Source: Actinomycetota bacterium (GTDB lineage: Bacteria; Actinomycetota; Actinomycetes; S36-B12; CAIYMF01). Taken from it: a stretch of DNA of 64,000 bases. The notes beneath the pieces are model-generated. The model had not been told where the DNA came from. It worked only from the letters and a program-made list of their open reading frames with translations, and did not search any database. Shown in pieces: positions 1-9,812 of the stretch (positions are counted from its first letter, which is position 1; every line of letters begins with the position of its first letter). Both the position numbers and the translations under genes were made by a program. The stretch lies in NCBI GenBank assembly GCA_020161245.1, contig JAIUOK010000019.1, positions 1 to 64,000 on the forward strand. The letters run 5' to 3'.

Positions 1-948
1 CCGCCCGGGTGCGGCAAGACGCTCATCGCCAAGGCCGTGGCCAACTCGCTGGCCAAGAAGGTCGCGGAGGTCGAGGGCCGTCCCGAGGGCCGGTCGTTCT
101 TCCTCAACATCAAGGGCCCGGAGCTGCTCAACAAGTACGTCGGCGAGACCGAGCGGCACATCCGGCTGGTGTTCCAGCGCGCGCGGGAGAAGGCGTCCGA
201 GGGCATGCCCGTCATCGTCTTCTTCGACGAGATGGACTCGCTGTTCCGCACCCGCGGGTCCGGCGTCTCCAGCGACGTCGAGAACACGATCGTGCCGCAG
301 CTGCTCAGCGAGATCGACGGCGTCGAGGGGCTCGAGAACGTCATCGTCATCGGCGCGTCCAACCGCGAGGACATGATCGACCCCGCGATCCTGCGCCCCG
401 GCCGCCTCGACGTGAAGATCAAGATCGAGCGCCCCGACGCCCAGGGCGCCGGCGACATCATGGGCAAGTACCTGACGCCCGACCTCCCGCTGCACCCGGA
501 CGACCTCGCCGAGCACGGCGGCGACCCCGTGGCCACCTGCCAGGCGATGATCCAGCGCACGGTCGAGCGGATGTACAGCGAGACCGACGAGAACCGCTTC
601 CTCGAGGTCACCTACGCCAACGGCGACAAGGAGGTCCTGTACTTCAAGGACTTCAACTCCGGCGCCATGATCGAGAACATCGTCGCCCGCGCCAAGAAGA
701 TGGCGATCAAGGACCTCCTCGAGCTGCAGCAGCGCGGCATCCGCGTGCAGCACATGCTCGCCGCCTGCGTCGACGAGTTCCGCGAGAACGAGGACCTGCC
801 CAACACCACCAACCCCGACGACTGGGCGCGGATCTCGGGCAAGAAGGGCGAGCGGATCGTGTTCATCCGCACGCTCATCCAGGGCAAGCAGGGCACTCAG
901 CCCGGCCGGTCGATCGACACCGTCGCCAACACCGGCCAGTACCTCTAG
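1..948 (+). CDS. mpa: Proteasomal AAA+ ATPase (Mpa/ARC), C-terminal part
   Basis: The reading frame is open from the first base, so the N-terminus (coiled coil and OB domains in this family) lies outside the window. The visible part starts inside Walker A (PPGCGKT) and continues with Walker B ([10 protein letters not shown]) and the sensor/arginine-finger region (ASNRED, LRPGRLD). The protein ends in GQYL; the penultimate Tyr is the docking tail that family members insert into the 20S core. This hexameric unfoldase recognises pupylated substrates and feeds them to PrcAB. The next gene is dop, the usual order. The family assignment is firm; the symbol arc would be equally valid. Confidence 0.96.
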   Translation, partial: PPGCGKTLIAKAVANSLAKKVAEVEGRPEGRSFFLNIKGPELLNKYVGETERHIRLVFQRAREKASEGMPVIVFFDEMDSLFRTRGSGVSSDVENTIVPQLLSEIDGVEGLENVIVIGASNREDMIDPAILRPGRLDVKIKIERPDAQGAGDIMGKYLTPDLPLHPDDLAEHGGDPVATCQAMIQRTVERMYSETDENRFLEVTYANGDKEVLYFKDFNSGAMIENIVARAKKMAIKDLLELQQRGIRVQHMLAACVDEFRENEDLPNTTNPDDWARISGKKGERIVFIRTLIQGKQGTQPGRSIDTVANTGQYL

Positions 949-1026
949 GTCGATGTCCCGCCAGCACCGCGCGGCGCCGGACCGGGGCTGGTCCCCGGCG
1001 TCCGGGCCGCGCGGCGCCCGCCGACG

Positions 1027-1032
1027 TAGGGT
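1027..1032 (+). promoter_or_regulatory. -10 element for dop, probably leaderless
   Basis: TAGGGT lies exactly 6 nt before the dop ATG, and no Shine-Dalgarno sequence fits between them. Transcription would therefore start at or next to the A of the start codon. The same spacing recurs at many genes in this window. Confidence 0.6.
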
Positions 1033-1038
1033 CGAGCC

Positions 1039-2550
1039 ATGACCGTGCACCGGATCATGGGCATCGAGACGGAGTACGGCGTCTCCGTGCCCGGGCACCC
1101 GCACGTCAACGCGATGCTCACCAGCAGCCAGGTGGTCACGGCGTATGCGGCCTCGGTGGTGCGTGGCAGCCGTGCGCGCTGGGACTACGACGAGGAGCAC
1201 CCGCTGCGCGACGCGCGGGGCTTCGACATGACCCGGGCCGAGGCAGACCCGACCCAGCTCACCGACGAGGACATGGGCCTGGCCAATCTCATCCTCACCA
1301 ACGGCGGCCGGCTCTACGTCGACCATGCGCACCCGGAGTACTCCAGCCCCGAGGTGAGCAACCCCCGCGACGGCGTCCTGTGGGACAAGGCGGGGGAGCG
1401 GATCATGGCGCGGGCTGCCGAGCTGGTGCGCCTGCTGCCCAACGCCCAGCCGGTGAACCTCTACAAGAACAACACCGACAACAAGGGCGCGTCGTACGGC
1501 ACGCACGAGAACTACCTCATGAGCCGGCAGACCCCGTTCGCCGAGGTGGTCAAGCACCTCACGCCGTTCTTCGTCACCCGCCAGGTCGTCACCGGCTCGG
1601 GCCGGGTGGGGCTCGGGCAGGACGGGCGCAAGCACGGGTTCCAGCTCTCGCAGCGGGCCGACTTCTTCGAGGTGGAGGTCGGGCTCGAGACCACCCTCAA
1701 GCGCCCGATCATCAACACCCGCGACGAGCCGCACGCCGATCCGGAGCGCTACCGGCGCCTGCATGTCATCGTCGGCGACGCCAACCTCGCCGAGGTGTCG
1801 ACCTACCTCAAGCTCGGCACCACGGCGCTCGTGCTCGCGATGCTCGAGGACGGGTTCCTCGTCGACCTCGACCTCGTCATGGACGACCCCGTCCGCGAGA
1901 TGCACCAGGTGTCGCACGACCCGACGCTGGCGCACCTGGTCACGCTGCGATCCGGGCGCCGGATGACCGCCGTCCAGGTGCAGCTGGAGTTCCTCGACCT
2001 GGCCCGCAAGCACGTCGAGGACCGGCTCGGATCCGACGTCGACCCCCAGACCGCCGACGTCCTGGCGCGCTGGGAGTCGGGGCTGACCCGACTGGAGTCC
2101 GACCCCATGAGCCTGGCGTCCGAGCTCGACTGGGTGGCCAAGCTGCAGGTGCTCGAGGGCTACCGCCGGCGCGACGGCGTCGACTGGGACGACGCCCGGC
2201 TGCACCTCGTCGACCTGCAGTACAGCGACGTCCGGCCCGACAAGGGGCTTGCCCAGCGGATGCAGGCCCGCGGCTCGCTCGTGCGCATCACCACCGACGC
2301 CGAGGTCGAGGCCGCCGTCGCCGGCGCGCCGCACGACACCCGGGCATGGTTCCGGGGCGAGTGCATGCGCCGGTACGCCGAGCACGTGGCGGCGGCGTCG
2401 TGGGACTCCGTCATCTTCGACGTCCCCGGGCGCGACGCCTTGCAGCGGGTGCCCACCCTCGAGCCCACCCGCGGCACGCGGGCCAGCGTGGGCGCGCTGC
2501 TCGACCGCTCGCCGGACGCGGCCTCCCTCCTCGCCGCCCTCAACACCTGA
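1039..2550 (+). CDS. dop: Pup deamidase/depupylase Dop
   Basis: This 503-residue protein of the carboxylate-amine ligase-like Dop/PafA family opens with [11 protein letters not shown], the nucleotide/metal-binding strand of the family. It also has the Dop-type insertion near residues 40-75 and NTRDEPHAD in the core. Dop converts the C-terminal Gln of Pup to Glu and also removes Pup from substrates. The Pup encoded next ends in GGQ, so this deamidation is required. It is paralogous to pafA at 4614, with which it shares the GIETEYGV and [10 protein letters not shown] blocks. The start is supported by the -10 box 6 nt upstream. Confidence 0.96.
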   Translation: MTVHRIMGIETEYGVSVPGHPHVNAMLTSSQVVTAYAASVVRGSRARWDYDEEHPLRDARGFDMTRAEADPTQLTDEDMGLANLILTNGGRLYVDHAHPEYSSPEVSNPRDGVLWDKAGERIMARAAELVRLLPNAQPVNLYKNNTDNKGASYGTHENYLMSRQTPFAEVVKHLTPFFVTRQVVTGSGRVGLGQDGRKHGFQLSQRADFFEVEVGLETTLKRPIINTRDEPHADPERYRRLHVIVGDANLAEVSTYLKLGTTALVLAMLEDGFLVDLDLVMDDPVREMHQVSHDPTLAHLVTLRSGRRMTAVQVQLEFLDLARKHVEDRLGSDVDPQTADVLARWESGLTRLESDPMSLASELDWVAKLQVLEGYRRRDGVDWDDARLHLVDLQYSDVRPDKGLAQRMQARGSLVRITTDAEVEAAVAGAPHDTRAWFRGECMRRYAEHVAAASWDSVIFDVPGRDALQRVPTLEPTRGTRASVGALLDRSPDAASLLAALNT

Positions 2551-2554
2551 TCCC

Positions 2555-2606
2555 CGATCTGGTAGTCGGATCGCGCGGCAGAGCGCGCGATCCGACTACC
2601 AGATCG
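2555..2606 (+). repeat. Perfect 23-bp inverted repeat after dop
   Basis: Arms 2555-2577 and 2584-2606 are perfectly complementary around a 6-nt loop (GCAGAG). There is no T-tract after it, so it may be a factor-independent terminator lacking a U-run or a dispersed palindromic element. Its arm contains GTCGGATCGCGC, the same 12-mer found in the four repeats around the nuclease gene at 21.5 kb, which favours a repeat family. Confidence 0.85.
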
Positions 2607-2653
2607 AGTGCCGGCCGGGGGTGTTCGGAGCGGCGTGCGGGCAGCGGCGTGTA

Positions 2654-2659
2654 TAGGGT
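2654..2659 (+). promoter_or_regulatory. -10 element for pup-prcB-prcA
   Basis: TATAGGGT (TAGGGT at 2654-2659) lies about 55 nt before pup. Unlike most promoters here it leaves a leader containing a strong AGGAGG (2702-2707). It suggests that pup and the core subunits are transcribed separately from dop. Confidence 0.5.
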
Positions 2660-2712
2660 CGAGACGCAGGCCCGGGGAGCCCTTCGGGCACGTCAGCTCG
2701 CAGGAGGCCGCC

Positions 2713-2925
2713 ATGCCCACCCGTGACACCGGTGAGCACCAGCACCGCACGCGCGAGGGCGACGCCGATCAGGTCGAGGAGACCGTCGCCGCATCGTCCG
2801 ACCTCGCCGAGCGCAAGGAAGCCCTCGACGCCGACATCGACGCCATCCTCGAGGACATCGACGAGGCGCTCGAGACCAACGCCGAGGAGTTCGTGCGCGG
2901 CTTCGTCCAGAAGGGCGGCCAGTGA
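2713..2925 (+). CDS. pup: Prokaryotic ubiquitin-like protein Pup
   Basis: This 70-residue acidic, disorder-prone protein ends in KGGQ, the Gln form that must be deamidated by Dop before PafA links it to lysines. The helix-forming segment [18 protein letters not shown] matches the part of Pup that binds the ATPase coiled coil. The ATG at 2713 is chosen over longer upstream frames because AGGAGG sits 5 nt before it and the product length fits the family (60-70 residues). Its stop overlaps the prcB GTG. Confidence 0.97.
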   Translation: MPTRDTGEHQHRTREGDADQVEETVAASSDLAERKEALDADIDAILEDIDEALETNAEEFVRGFVQKGGQ

Positions 2926-3770
2926 GCGCTCCGCAGGGCCGGTACGGCGCGTCGCTGTCGCCGGCGTTCCTGGCCACCGGCTCGTCGTCGTTCGCCGAGT
3001 TCCTCGCCGGCCACGACCCCTCGCTGCTGCCTGCCGGGCGCGCGCTCCCGCCGGGCTCCGCGCCCGAGGCCGTGCACGGCACGACGATCGTCTCGCTGAC
3101 CTTCGGCGGCGGCGTCATCATGGCCGGCGACCGGCGCGCGACGATGGGCAACATCATCGCCCAGCGCGACATCGAGAAGGTCTTCCCGGCCGATGAGAGC
3201 AGCTGCGTCGGGATCGCGGGCACGGCGGGCCTCGCCGTGGAGATGGTCAAGCTCTTCCAGGTCGAGCTCGAGCACTACGAGAAGATCGAGGGCGCGCAGC
3301 TGTCTGTCGACGGCAAGGCCAACCGGCTCTCGACGCTGCTGCGCGGCAACCTCGGGATGGCCATGCAGGGCCTCGCCGTCGTCCCGCTGTTCGCCGGCTA
3401 CGACCCCGAGACCGGCGGCGGCCGCATCTTCAGCTACGACGTCACCGGCGGCCGCTACGAGGAGCACAGCCACCACAGCGTCGGCTCCGGGTCGCTGTTC
3501 GCCCGCGGGTCGCTCAAGAAGCTGTGGCGCGACGACCTCTCCGAGCGCGACGCCGTCGCGGTGGCGGTCGAGGCGCTCTACGACGCCGCCGACGACGACT
3601 CCGCGACCGGCGGCCCGGACCTCGCCCGCGGCATCCTGCCCGTCGTGGTGGTCGTCGACGTCGACGGCTACCGGCGGCTCGAGGAGCCCGAGCTCGACCC
3701 GATCGTGCGCGCGGTGGTCGGCGCCCGGCAGAACCGGCCCGACGGCCCGAACGCGCCCCTGACGGCCTGA
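2922..3770 (+). CDS. prcB: 20S proteasome beta subunit PrcB
   Basis: This is a 282-residue beta subunit with a propeptide of about 53 residues. The catalytic N-terminal Thr should be Thr54, in the context [10 protein letters not shown]. The downstream MAGDRRAT segment contains the Asp/Arg characteristic of active beta subunits. It forms the inner heptameric rings of the core particle. Translation starts at GTG inside the pup stop (GTGA overlap), which couples the two genes. prcA follows 10 bp after the stop. Confidence 0.97.
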   Translation: MSAPQGRYGASLSPAFLATGSSSFAEFLAGHDPSLLPAGRALPPGSAPEAVHGTTIVSLTFGGGVIMAGDRRATMGNIIAQRDIEKVFPADESSCVGIAGTAGLAVEMVKLFQVELEHYEKIEGAQLSVDGKANRLSTLLRGNLGMAMQGLAVVPLFAGYDPETGGGRIFSYDVTGGRYEEHSHHSVGSGSLFARGSLKKLWRDDLSERDAVAVAVEALYDAADDDSATGGPDLARGILPVVVVVDVDGYRRLEEPELDPIVRAVVGARQNRPDGPNAPLTA

Positions 3771-3780
3771 GGAGCAGACC

Positions 3781-4524
3781 ATGAGCATGCCGTTCTACGT
3801 CTCGCCCGAGCAGGTCATCAAGGACAAGGCCGACTACGCCCGCAAGGGCATCGCCCGCGGCCGCAGCGTGGTGGTGCTGCAGTACGACCAGGGCCTGCTG
3901 TTCGTCGCGGAGAACCGCAGCCGGGCGCTGCACAAGATCTCCGAGATCTACGACCGGATCGCGTTCGCCGCCGTGGGCAAGTACAACGAGTTCGAGAACC
4001 TCCGGGTGGCGGGCGTGCGCCTCGCCGACCTGCGCGGCTACTCCTACGACCGGCGCGACGTCACCGGCCGCAGCCTGGCCAACGCCTACGCGCAGACGCT
4101 CGGCACCATCTTCACCGAGACGCAGAAGCCCTACGAGGTCGAGATCGTCGTCGCCGAGATCGGCGAGACGGTGCACGACGACCAGCTCTACCGCCTCACC
4201 TTCGACGGGTCGGTGGCCGACGAGCACGGCTTCGTGGCGATGGGCGGCAACGCCGACCAGATCACTGCCGCCCTGCGCGAGCGCTGGTCGGAGGGCATGG
4301 GCTTCGACGCCGCCCTGCGCCTCGCCGTCGAGCTGCTCGGCCAGACGCCGGTCAACGGCAGCGGCGAGACCGAGCAGCGGGTGCTCACGCCGGGGCAGCT
4401 CGAGGTGGCCGTGCTCGAGCGCCAGCGCCCCCGCCGCAAGTTCCGCCGGGTCGCCGGCCAGCGCCTCGCGGACGTCCTCGGCGTCGCCGACGACACCGAG
4501 GAGTCCGGCGGCGAGGTCCAGTAG
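3781..4524 (+). CDS. prcA: 20S proteasome alpha subunit PrcA
   Basis: This 247-residue alpha subunit has the N-terminal gate segment [20 protein letters not shown] typical of actinobacterial PrcA and no catalytic Thr. It forms the outer rings, gates the pore and receives the ATPase C-terminal tails. GAGGAG sits 6-7 nt before the ATG. The gene is in one transcription unit with pup and prcB. Confidence 0.96.
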   Translation: MSMPFYVSPEQVIKDKADYARKGIARGRSVVVLQYDQGLLFVAENRSRALHKISEIYDRIAFAAVGKYNEFENLRVAGVRLADLRGYSYDRRDVTGRSLANAYAQTLGTIFTETQKPYEVEIVVAEIGETVHDDQLYRLTFDGSVADEHGFVAMGGNADQITAALRERWSEGMGFDAALRLAVELLGQTPVNGSGETEQRVLTPGQLEVAVLERQRPRRKFRRVAGQRLADVLGVADDTEESGGEVQ

Positions 4525-4601
4525 CGGTCGCGGTAGCGCGTCGGACAGGACACGCCGGGGTCCCGATCCGGCCACGACCTGCCGGGCGGCCGGTCTCTGC
4601 G

Positions 4602-4607
4602 TAGGGT
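4602..4607 (+). promoter_or_regulatory. -10 element for pafA, probably leaderless
   Basis: TAGGGT lies exactly 6 nt before the pafA GTG at 4614. There is no Shine-Dalgarno sequence. It implies that the ligase gene has its own promoter, separate from prcA. Confidence 0.6.
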
Positions 4608-4613
4608 CGTGAC

Positions 4614-5984
4614 GTGGAGCGGCGGATCTTCGGGATCGAGACCGAGTACGGCGTCACCTGCACCTTCCGGGGGCAGCGGCGCCTCTCGCCGGACGAGGTC
4701 GCCCGCTACCTGTTCCGCCGGGTCGTCTCCTGGGGCCGCTCGAGCAACGTCTTCCTGCGCAACGGCGCACGCCTCTACCTCGACGTGGGCTCGCACCCGG
4801 AGTACGCGACGCCGGAGTGCGACGTCATCCCCGAGCTGGTCACCCACGACAAGGCGGGGGAGCGGATCCTCGAGGGCCTGCTGGTCGACGCCGAGCGCCG
4901 GCTTCAGGAGGAGGGCATCGCCGGCGACGTCTACCTGTTCAAGAACAACACCGACTCCGCCGGCAACTCCTACGGCTGCCACGAGAACTACCTGGTCGGC
5001 CGGCACGGGGAGTTCTCGCGCCTCGCCGACACGCTGATCCCGTTCCTGGTCTCGCGCCAGATCATCTGCGGCGCGGGCAAGGTGCTGCAGACCCCGCGCG
5101 GCGCGGTCTACTGCGTGAGCCAGCGGGCCGAGCACATCTGGGAGGGCGTCTCGAGCGCCACCACGCGCTCGCGGCCGATCATCAACACCCGCGACGAGCC
5201 CCACGCCGACGCGGAGCGCTACCGGCGCCTGCACGTCATCGTGGGCGACTCGAACATGAGCGAGACGACGACGATGCTCAAGGTCGGCTCGACCGACCTC
5301 GTGCTGCGGATGCTCGAGCACGGCACAGTGCTGCGCGACATGACGCTGGAGAACCCCATCCGGGCGATCCGCGAGATCAGCCACGACCCCACCGGCCGCA
5401 AGACCGTCCGGCTGGCCAACGGCCGCGAGCTGTCCGCGCTGCAGATCCAGACCGAGTTCCTCGAGCGGGCGCGTGACTTCGCCGAGCGGCGCGGTCTGCT
5501 CGCCGACCCCGACGGGATCCACGCCCGGGTACTCGACCTGTGGACCCGGGCCGTCACCGCAGTCGACACCGGCGACCTGTCGCTCGTGGAGCGCGAGATC
5601 GACTGGGTGATCAAGCTGCGCCTGCTCGAGCGCTACATGGCCAAGCACGACCTGCCGCTGTCGAGCCCGCGCATCGCGCAGATGGACCTCGCCTACCACG
5701 ACATCACCCGCACCCGCGGCCTCTACTACCTGCTCGAGAAGCGCGGCGCGGTGGCCCGCGTCAGCCACGACCTGGCGATCTTCCAGGCCAAGTCGGTGCC
5801 GCCGCAGACCACCCGGGCCAAGCTGCGGGGGGAGTTCATCAAGCGGGCGCAGGAGCGCCGCCGCGACTTCACCGTCGACTGGGTGCACCTCAAGCTCAAC
5901 GACCAGGCCCAGCGCACGGTGCTGTGCAAGGACCCTTTCAGGGCCGTCGACGAGCGGGTGGAGAAGCTCATCGCCTCCATGTGA
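4614..5984 (+). CDS. pafA: Pup-protein ligase PafA
   Basis: This 456-residue protein carries the same fold markers as Dop (FGIETEYGV at the N-terminus, [10 protein letters not shown] near residue 190) but lacks the Dop-specific insertion loop. That distinguishes ligase from deamidase. It activates Pup-Glu with ATP and joins it to substrate lysines. The GTG start is fixed by the conserved [13 protein letters not shown] beginning and the -10 box 6 nt upstream. With dop, pup, prcBA and the ATPase it completes the pathway. Confidence 0.96.
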   Translation: MERRIFGIETEYGVTCTFRGQRRLSPDEVARYLFRRVVSWGRSSNVFLRNGARLYLDVGSHPEYATPECDVIPELVTHDKAGERILEGLLVDAERRLQEEGIAGDVYLFKNNTDSAGNSYGCHENYLVGRHGEFSRLADTLIPFLVSRQIICGAGKVLQTPRGAVYCVSQRAEHIWEGVSSATTRSRPIINTRDEPHADAERYRRLHVIVGDSNMSETTTMLKVGSTDLVLRMLEHGTVLRDMTLENPIRAIREISHDPTGRKTVRLANGRELSALQIQTEFLERARDFAERRGLLADPDGIHARVLDLWTRAVTAVDTGDLSLVEREIDWVIKLRLLERYMAKHDLPLSSPRIAQMDLAYHDITRTRGLYYLLEKRGAVARVSHDLAIFQAKSVPPQTTRAKLRGEFIKRAQERRRDFTVDWVHLKLNDQAQRTVLCKDPFRAVDERVEKLIASM

Positions 5985-6042
5985 GGCAGGGCGCCGTGCC
6001 GGTGGCGGGGGCGCCCCCGGTCTCGGGTTAGGGTCGTGGACC

Positions 6043-6657
6043 GTGACCTCCCTGCAGCGCCCTTCCCGCCGTCCCCGTCTCGCCGTCGCCGCGATCGCGG
6101 CGCTCTCGGCGTCCCTGGTGCTCGGTGCGTGCGCCGACCAGGGCAACAAGTCGCAGAACGCCTCGAACCCGTCGGCCACCTCGAGCTCGGCCCCGGCGCC
6201 GTCCGGCTCGACGTCGTTCGGCAGCGACCCCAGCGGCGTCGAGGTGACCGGCGGCTTCGGCGAGAAGCCCACCATCACCATCGGCGATCAGACCAAGGAC
6301 GTCACCGAGCTGCAGGTCATCGACCTGCAGGAGGGCACCGGGCCCGCGGTGGAGCCGGGCGCGCTGGTGCTCGCCGACTACGCCGGCTACGGCGCGATCA
6401 CCAAGAAGCAGTTCGACTCGTCGTTCGACCGCGGCCAGCCCGCGCAGTTCTCCCTCGACGGCGTCATCGTCGGCTGGACCGAGGGCCTGGTCGGGATGAA
6501 GAAGGGCGGCCGCCGCCTGCTCGTCATCCCGGCCGACAAGGCCTACGGCGCCAACCCGCCGAGCGCCGACATCGAGCCCAACGAGGTGCTCGTGTTCGTC
6601 GTCGACCTCGTCGACTTCCTCAACCCGGGCCAGACGCCCACCCCTGCCGCCTCCTGA
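6043..6657 (+). CDS. FKBP-type peptidyl-prolyl isomerase, lipoprotein
   Basis: The 204-residue protein has a lipoprotein signal (basic MTSLQRPSRRPR, hydrophobic core, lipobox LVLGAC with Cys30). A Ser/Ala/Pro-rich linker follows to about residue 65, then one FKBP domain with FDSSFDRG and the active-site loop GWTEGLVGMKKGGRRLLVIP. It is predicted to be anchored on the outer face of the membrane as a folding catalyst. TAGGGT at 6029-6034 lies 8 nt before the GTG. A second, cytoplasmic FKBP gene follows; FKBP genes at this position are common in actinobacterial proteasome loci. Confidence 0.9.
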   Translation: MTSLQRPSRRPRLAVAAIAALSASLVLGACADQGNKSQNASNPSATSSSAPAPSGSTSFGSDPSGVEVTGGFGEKPTITIGDQTKDVTELQVIDLQEGTGPAVEPGALVLADYAGYGAITKKQFDSSFDRGQPAQFSLDGVIVGWTEGLVGMKKGGRRLLVIPADKAYGANPPSADIEPNEVLVFVVDLVDFLNPGQTPTPAAS

Positions 6658-6723
6658 TGCGGTAGGAACGTCCTCCGGGCCCGCGTGCCCGCCGCCGCAC
6701 GACCGATCCCCGAGGAGAGACCC

Positions 6724-7083
6724 ATGGACAAGCCCGAGATCGAGTACGTCGGCGACGTCGCCCCGACCGAGCTCGTCATCACCGACATCGTCGTCGGCGA
6801 CGGCGCCGAGGCCCAGCCAGGCTCGGTCGTCGACGTCCACTACCTCGGGGTGGAGTTCGAGTCGCTCGAGGAGTTCGACTCCAGCTGGAGCCGCGGGCAG
6901 TCGGTCGAGTTCCCGCTGAACCGGCTCATCGCCGGCTGGCAGGAGGGCATCCCGGGCATGAAGGTCGGCGGCCGCCGCCAGCTGGTCTGCCCGCCGGAGC
7001 TCGCCTACGGCCCCGCGGGCGGCGGGCACCGCCTGTCGGGCAAGACGCTGGTCTTCGTCATCGACCTGATCGGCGTGAGCTAG
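6724..7083 (+). CDS. FKBP-type peptidyl-prolyl isomerase, cytoplasmic
   Basis: This 119-residue single FKBP domain has no signal peptide. It contains FDSSWSRG, GWQEGIPGMKVGGRRQLVCPP and a C-terminal LVFVIDLIGVS strand. It should catalyse proline cis-trans isomerisation in the cytoplasm. The ATG at 6724 is preceded by GAGGAGAGACCC, a better start than frames opening upstream. Its last codons lie in a 29-bp tandem duplication (7071-7128), which does not alter the protein because the stop falls in the first copy. Confidence 0.92.
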   Translation: MDKPEIEYVGDVAPTELVITDIVVGDGAEAQPGSVVDVHYLGVEFESLEEFDSSWSRGQSVEFPLNRLIAGWQEGIPGMKVGGRRQLVCPPELAYGPAGGGHRLSGKTLVFVIDLIGVS

Positions 7084-7128
7084 CGAACGCGCAACGTCGC
7101 GGCGTGAGCTAGCGAACGCGCAACGTCG
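7071..7128 (+). repeat. Two exact tandem copies of a 29-bp unit over the FKBP stop codon
   Basis: Copies 7071-7099 and 7100-7128 are identical, and five more bases of a third unit follow. The unit spans the last codons and TAG of the FKBP gene, so stop codons appear in both copies. It contains AGCTAGCGAACGCGC. No promoter or hairpin is obvious. It looks like a recent slippage duplication or a minisatellite. Confidence 0.95.
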
Positions 7129-7209
7129 CGGCGGGCGCCAGGCAGTAGCGCCGGACGGCACGACCGGCAGGGCCAGCACGGCAGGGGCGGACAGGGGAGC
7201 GGGGCAGCG

Positions 7210-8178
7210 ATGAGCCAGCGGGACCGCACGGAGCGGCTGCTCAACCTGCTCTTCGCGCTCATGGCCTTCCAGCGCCCCGTGCCCAAGAGCTACCTGCGCG
7301 AGTCGATCCAGGCCTACCAGGACAGCCCCTCCGACGAGGCGTTCGAGCGCATGTTCGAGCGCGACAAGGAGGAGCTGCGCTCGATGGGGGTCCCGATCAT
7401 CACGGTCGAGGGCGCCGACGGCGCGGGCGGCGTCGAGGGCTACCGCGTGGCCGCCGACGAGTACGCGCTGCCGCCGGTCGAGCTCACCCCGGAGGAGGCC
7501 GCGGTCGTCGGTCTGGCCGCCCGCGTGTGGGAGCAGGCCGCGCTCGGCCCGGCCGCGCAGAGCGCCGTGCGCAAGCTCGAGGCGCTCGGGGTCGGCGGAC
7601 TCGTCGAGGGACCGGTCGGCGTCGAGACCCGCGTGGCCACGGCCGAGCCGTTCTTCCCGGTGCTGCTCGAGGCGGTGCGCACCCGTCGGGCGGTGCGCTT
7701 CGACTACCGCAAGGGCGGCGATGCCGAGCCGGGCACCCGGCACGTCCAGCCGTGGGGCGCCACGTCCCGCCGCGGCCACTGGTACCTCGTCGGGCACGAC
7801 GTCGACCGCGGGGCCGGACGGGTCTTCCGTCTGTCGCGCGTGGTCGGCGGCGTGACGGCCGTCGGACCGGCCGGAGCCTTCGAGCGGCCTGCCGACCTCG
7901 ACGTCGCTGCGATGATCGCGTCCGCCGAGCCCGAGCCGCCGACAGCAACCGCCCGGCTCACCGTCCGCAAGGAGCGCGGCAACGCGCTGCGGCGCCGGGC
8001 GTCCCAGGTCACGCTGCGGACCGACGCCGACGAGATCGAGGTCCCGTACGCCGACGACGAGCGGTTCGCCCGCGAGCTCGTCGGGATGGGGGCCGACGTC
8101 GTCGTGCTCGATCCGCCGTCGCTGCGCGACGCCGTCGTCCGGCGGCTGCGCGCCGCCGCGGGGGAGGAGGCCCGATGA
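7210..8178 (+). CDS. pafB: WYL-domain transcriptional activator PafB
   Basis: This 322-residue protein has an N-terminal winged helix (RTERLLNLLFALM onward, residues 4-60), a central WYL domain around residues 150-230 (FDYR, GHWYLVGHD, RVFRLSRV) and a C-terminal WCX-type extension. PafB with PafC is the LexA-independent DNA-damage activator known from mycobacteria. Single-stranded DNA binding by WYL domains is family knowledge, not visible here. The stop overlaps the pafC ATG (ATGA). The gene starts 126 bp after the FKBP gene. Confidence 0.93.
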   Translation: MSQRDRTERLLNLLFALMAFQRPVPKSYLRESIQAYQDSPSDEAFERMFERDKEELRSMGVPIITVEGADGAGGVEGYRVAADEYALPPVELTPEEAAVVGLAARVWEQAALGPAAQSAVRKLEALGVGGLVEGPVGVETRVATAEPFFPVLLEAVRTRRAVRFDYRKGGDAEPGTRHVQPWGATSRRGHWYLVGHDVDRGAGRVFRLSRVVGGVTAVGPAGAFERPADLDVAAMIASAEPEPPTATARLTVRKERGNALRRRASQVTLRTDADEIEVPYADDERFARELVGMGADVVVLDPPSLRDAVVRRLRAAAGEEAR

Positions 8179-9167
8179 GCGCCGTGCGCCCGGACACCAC
8201 AGCCGCCGGCCGGCTGCAGCGGCTGCTGGCCCTCGTCCCGTGGCTGCGCACGCACGACGGCACCACCGTGGTGGCGGCGGCCGAGCACTTCGGGGTGAGC
8301 GTCGACACCCTCGTCGAGGACCTCAACCTGCTCATCGTGAGCGGGCTGCCCGGCTACGGGCCCGACCAGCTGGTCGACATCGACTTCTTCGACGACGAGG
8401 GCGAGATCACCGTCTCCAACCCCATCACCGTGATCGAGCCGCAGACCCTCGCGCGGCCGCTGCGGTTCTCGCCCGACGAGGCCGCCGCCCTGCTGGTCGC
8501 CCTGCGCCTGCTGGCCACGGTGCCCGGCCCGCACGACCGCGGCGCCATCGCCAGCGCCAGCGCGAAGCTCGAGAAGGCCGCGGGCGACGCCGTGCGCGCC
8601 GCGGAGGGCCTCGCCGTTCTCGTCGACGCCGGTGCCGCCCCGGCGGTGCGCGACGCGGTCGAGTCGGCGCTCGCCTCCGGGCGCCAGCTCCACATCGTCT
8701 ACGTGGGCGCCCTCGACGACCGCACCGAGCGCGACGTCGACCCGCTGCGGATCGTCTCGCTGGACGGGCGGGTCTACCTCGAGGCGTGGTGCCACCGCGC
8801 CGAGGCCATGCGCACGTTCCGGCTCGACCGGATCGAGTCGGCCGAGGTGCTCGCCGCCCCGGTGGCGGTGCCGAGCGACGCCGTGCCGCTCGACCTCCAG
8901 CGGGGGGTCCTGCGCCCCGAGGGCGCGCCGGTCACCCTGCTGCTCGCGCCGCAGGTCCGGTGGATCGCCGAGGAGCACCCCGTCGACGCCGTCGAGGAGG
9001 CCGGCGACGGGCGCCTGCGGGTCGTGCTGCCGCTGGCCGACGAGCGCTGGCTCGTACGGCTGCTGCTGCGGCACGGGTCGGCCATCGAGGTCCTCGACCG
9101 GCCTGACCTGGCCGAACGCGCCCGGGCCGACGCCCTCGCCGCCCTGGCGGCGTACTCCGCCGGCTGA
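8175..9167 (+). CDS. pafC: WYL-domain transcriptional activator PafC
   Basis: This 330-residue partner of PafB has a degenerate N-terminal HTH (RLLALVPWLRTHDGTT) and a WYL domain around residues 165-225 (LHIVYVG, RVYLEAWCHR, MRTFRLDRI). A C-terminal WCX-like region follows. In the family PafB and PafC work as a heterodimer. The ATG overlaps the pafB stop and GGGGAGGAGG lies just upstream, so the longer open frame reaching back into pafB is not coding. Confidence 0.93.
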   Translation: MSAVRPDTTAAGRLQRLLALVPWLRTHDGTTVVAAAEHFGVSVDTLVEDLNLLIVSGLPGYGPDQLVDIDFFDDEGEITVSNPITVIEPQTLARPLRFSPDEAAALLVALRLLATVPGPHDRGAIASASAKLEKAAGDAVRAAEGLAVLVDAGAAPAVRDAVESALASGRQLHIVYVGALDDRTERDVDPLRIVSLDGRVYLEAWCHRAEAMRTFRLDRIESAEVLAAPVAVPSDAVPLDLQRGVLRPEGAPVTLLLAPQVRWIAEEHPVDAVEEAGDGRLRVVLPLADERWLVRLLLRHGSAIEVLDRPDLAERARADALAALAAYSAG

Positions 9168-9327
9168 GCCCCGACCGATCGGACGACGGGTCCACGGGCC
9201 GGTCGTGACCGACCGGTGACCAAACCGGGGCGAAAATCCCCCGTTCGGGCTCAAGACCCCGGCCCCAGGCTGCCGAAGCCCTGTCTGTCAGGCCCGAGAG
9301 GGATGTCAGACCGGGAGGAGGCTCACG

Positions 9328-9672
9328 ATGGCCACCATCAAGGCGACCTGTCCGATGTGCGGTGACGTGGATCTCGCCCCTCGCCAGGTGCATGTCCGCG
9401 TCGTCGAGGCGATCGAGGACGCGCTATCGCGCCGCACCTACACCTTCGGCTGCCCGCTGTGCCACGAGGACGTCGAGAAGTCGGCCGACGAGGAGGTCGT
9501 GCGCCTGCTCTCGACCGCCGGTGTCGTGATCGAGCGCGTCGCCGTCCCCGCGGAGGCCCGCGAGAGCCACCACGGCGCACCCCTCGGCTACGACGACCTG
9601 CTCGACCTGGCCATGGCGCTCGAGGACACCGACGACGTCCTCGCCCTGTTCGCCGAGCAGCGCATCGCCTGA
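9328..9672 (+). CDS. Small zinc-ribbon protein, function unknown
   Basis: This 114-residue protein has two CxxC pairs, CPMC near residue 8 and CPLC near residue 42, which can form one zinc ribbon. An acidic helical C-terminus (LDLAMALEDTDDVLALFAEQ) follows. GGGAGGAGG sits 7-10 nt before the ATG. I recognise the arrangement as a conserved actinobacterial hypothetical near paf/tat genes but cannot name a role. A zinc ribbon of this size could contact nucleic acid or protein. Confidence 0.8.
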   Translation: MATIKATCPMCGDVDLAPRQVHVRVVEAIEDALSRRTYTFGCPLCHEDVEKSADEEVVRLLSTAGVVIERVAVPAEARESHHGAPLGYDDLLDLAMALEDTDDVLALFAEQRIA

Positions 9673-9749
9673 TCGCGCTCTCTCAGCACACTCTCAGCAC
9701 GACGGCTGCACCCGGCCCTACCCGGCTCTGACCTGCGGCTTCTCCTCCC

Positions 9750-9782
9750 GCGCGGGCGGACGGCGACCCCGTCCGCCCGCGC
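9750..9782 (+). terminator. GC-rich hairpin between the zinc-ribbon gene and tatA
   Basis: A 14-bp perfect stem (9750-9763 with 9769-9782) has a 5-nt loop and no T-tract. It lies 78 nt after the zinc-ribbon stop and before the likely tatA promoter, as expected for a terminator in high-GC actinobacteria. Confidence 0.7.
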
Positions 9783-9812
9783 GGCGCCGTGTCGGCCCGC
9801 GAAGGGTCGGGT

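Noticed and set aside
1039-5984. dop and pafA considered as a recent duplication or misassembly
   Set aside because: They share only family motifs, differ in length (503 versus 456) and have distinct known roles. This is ancient paralogy.
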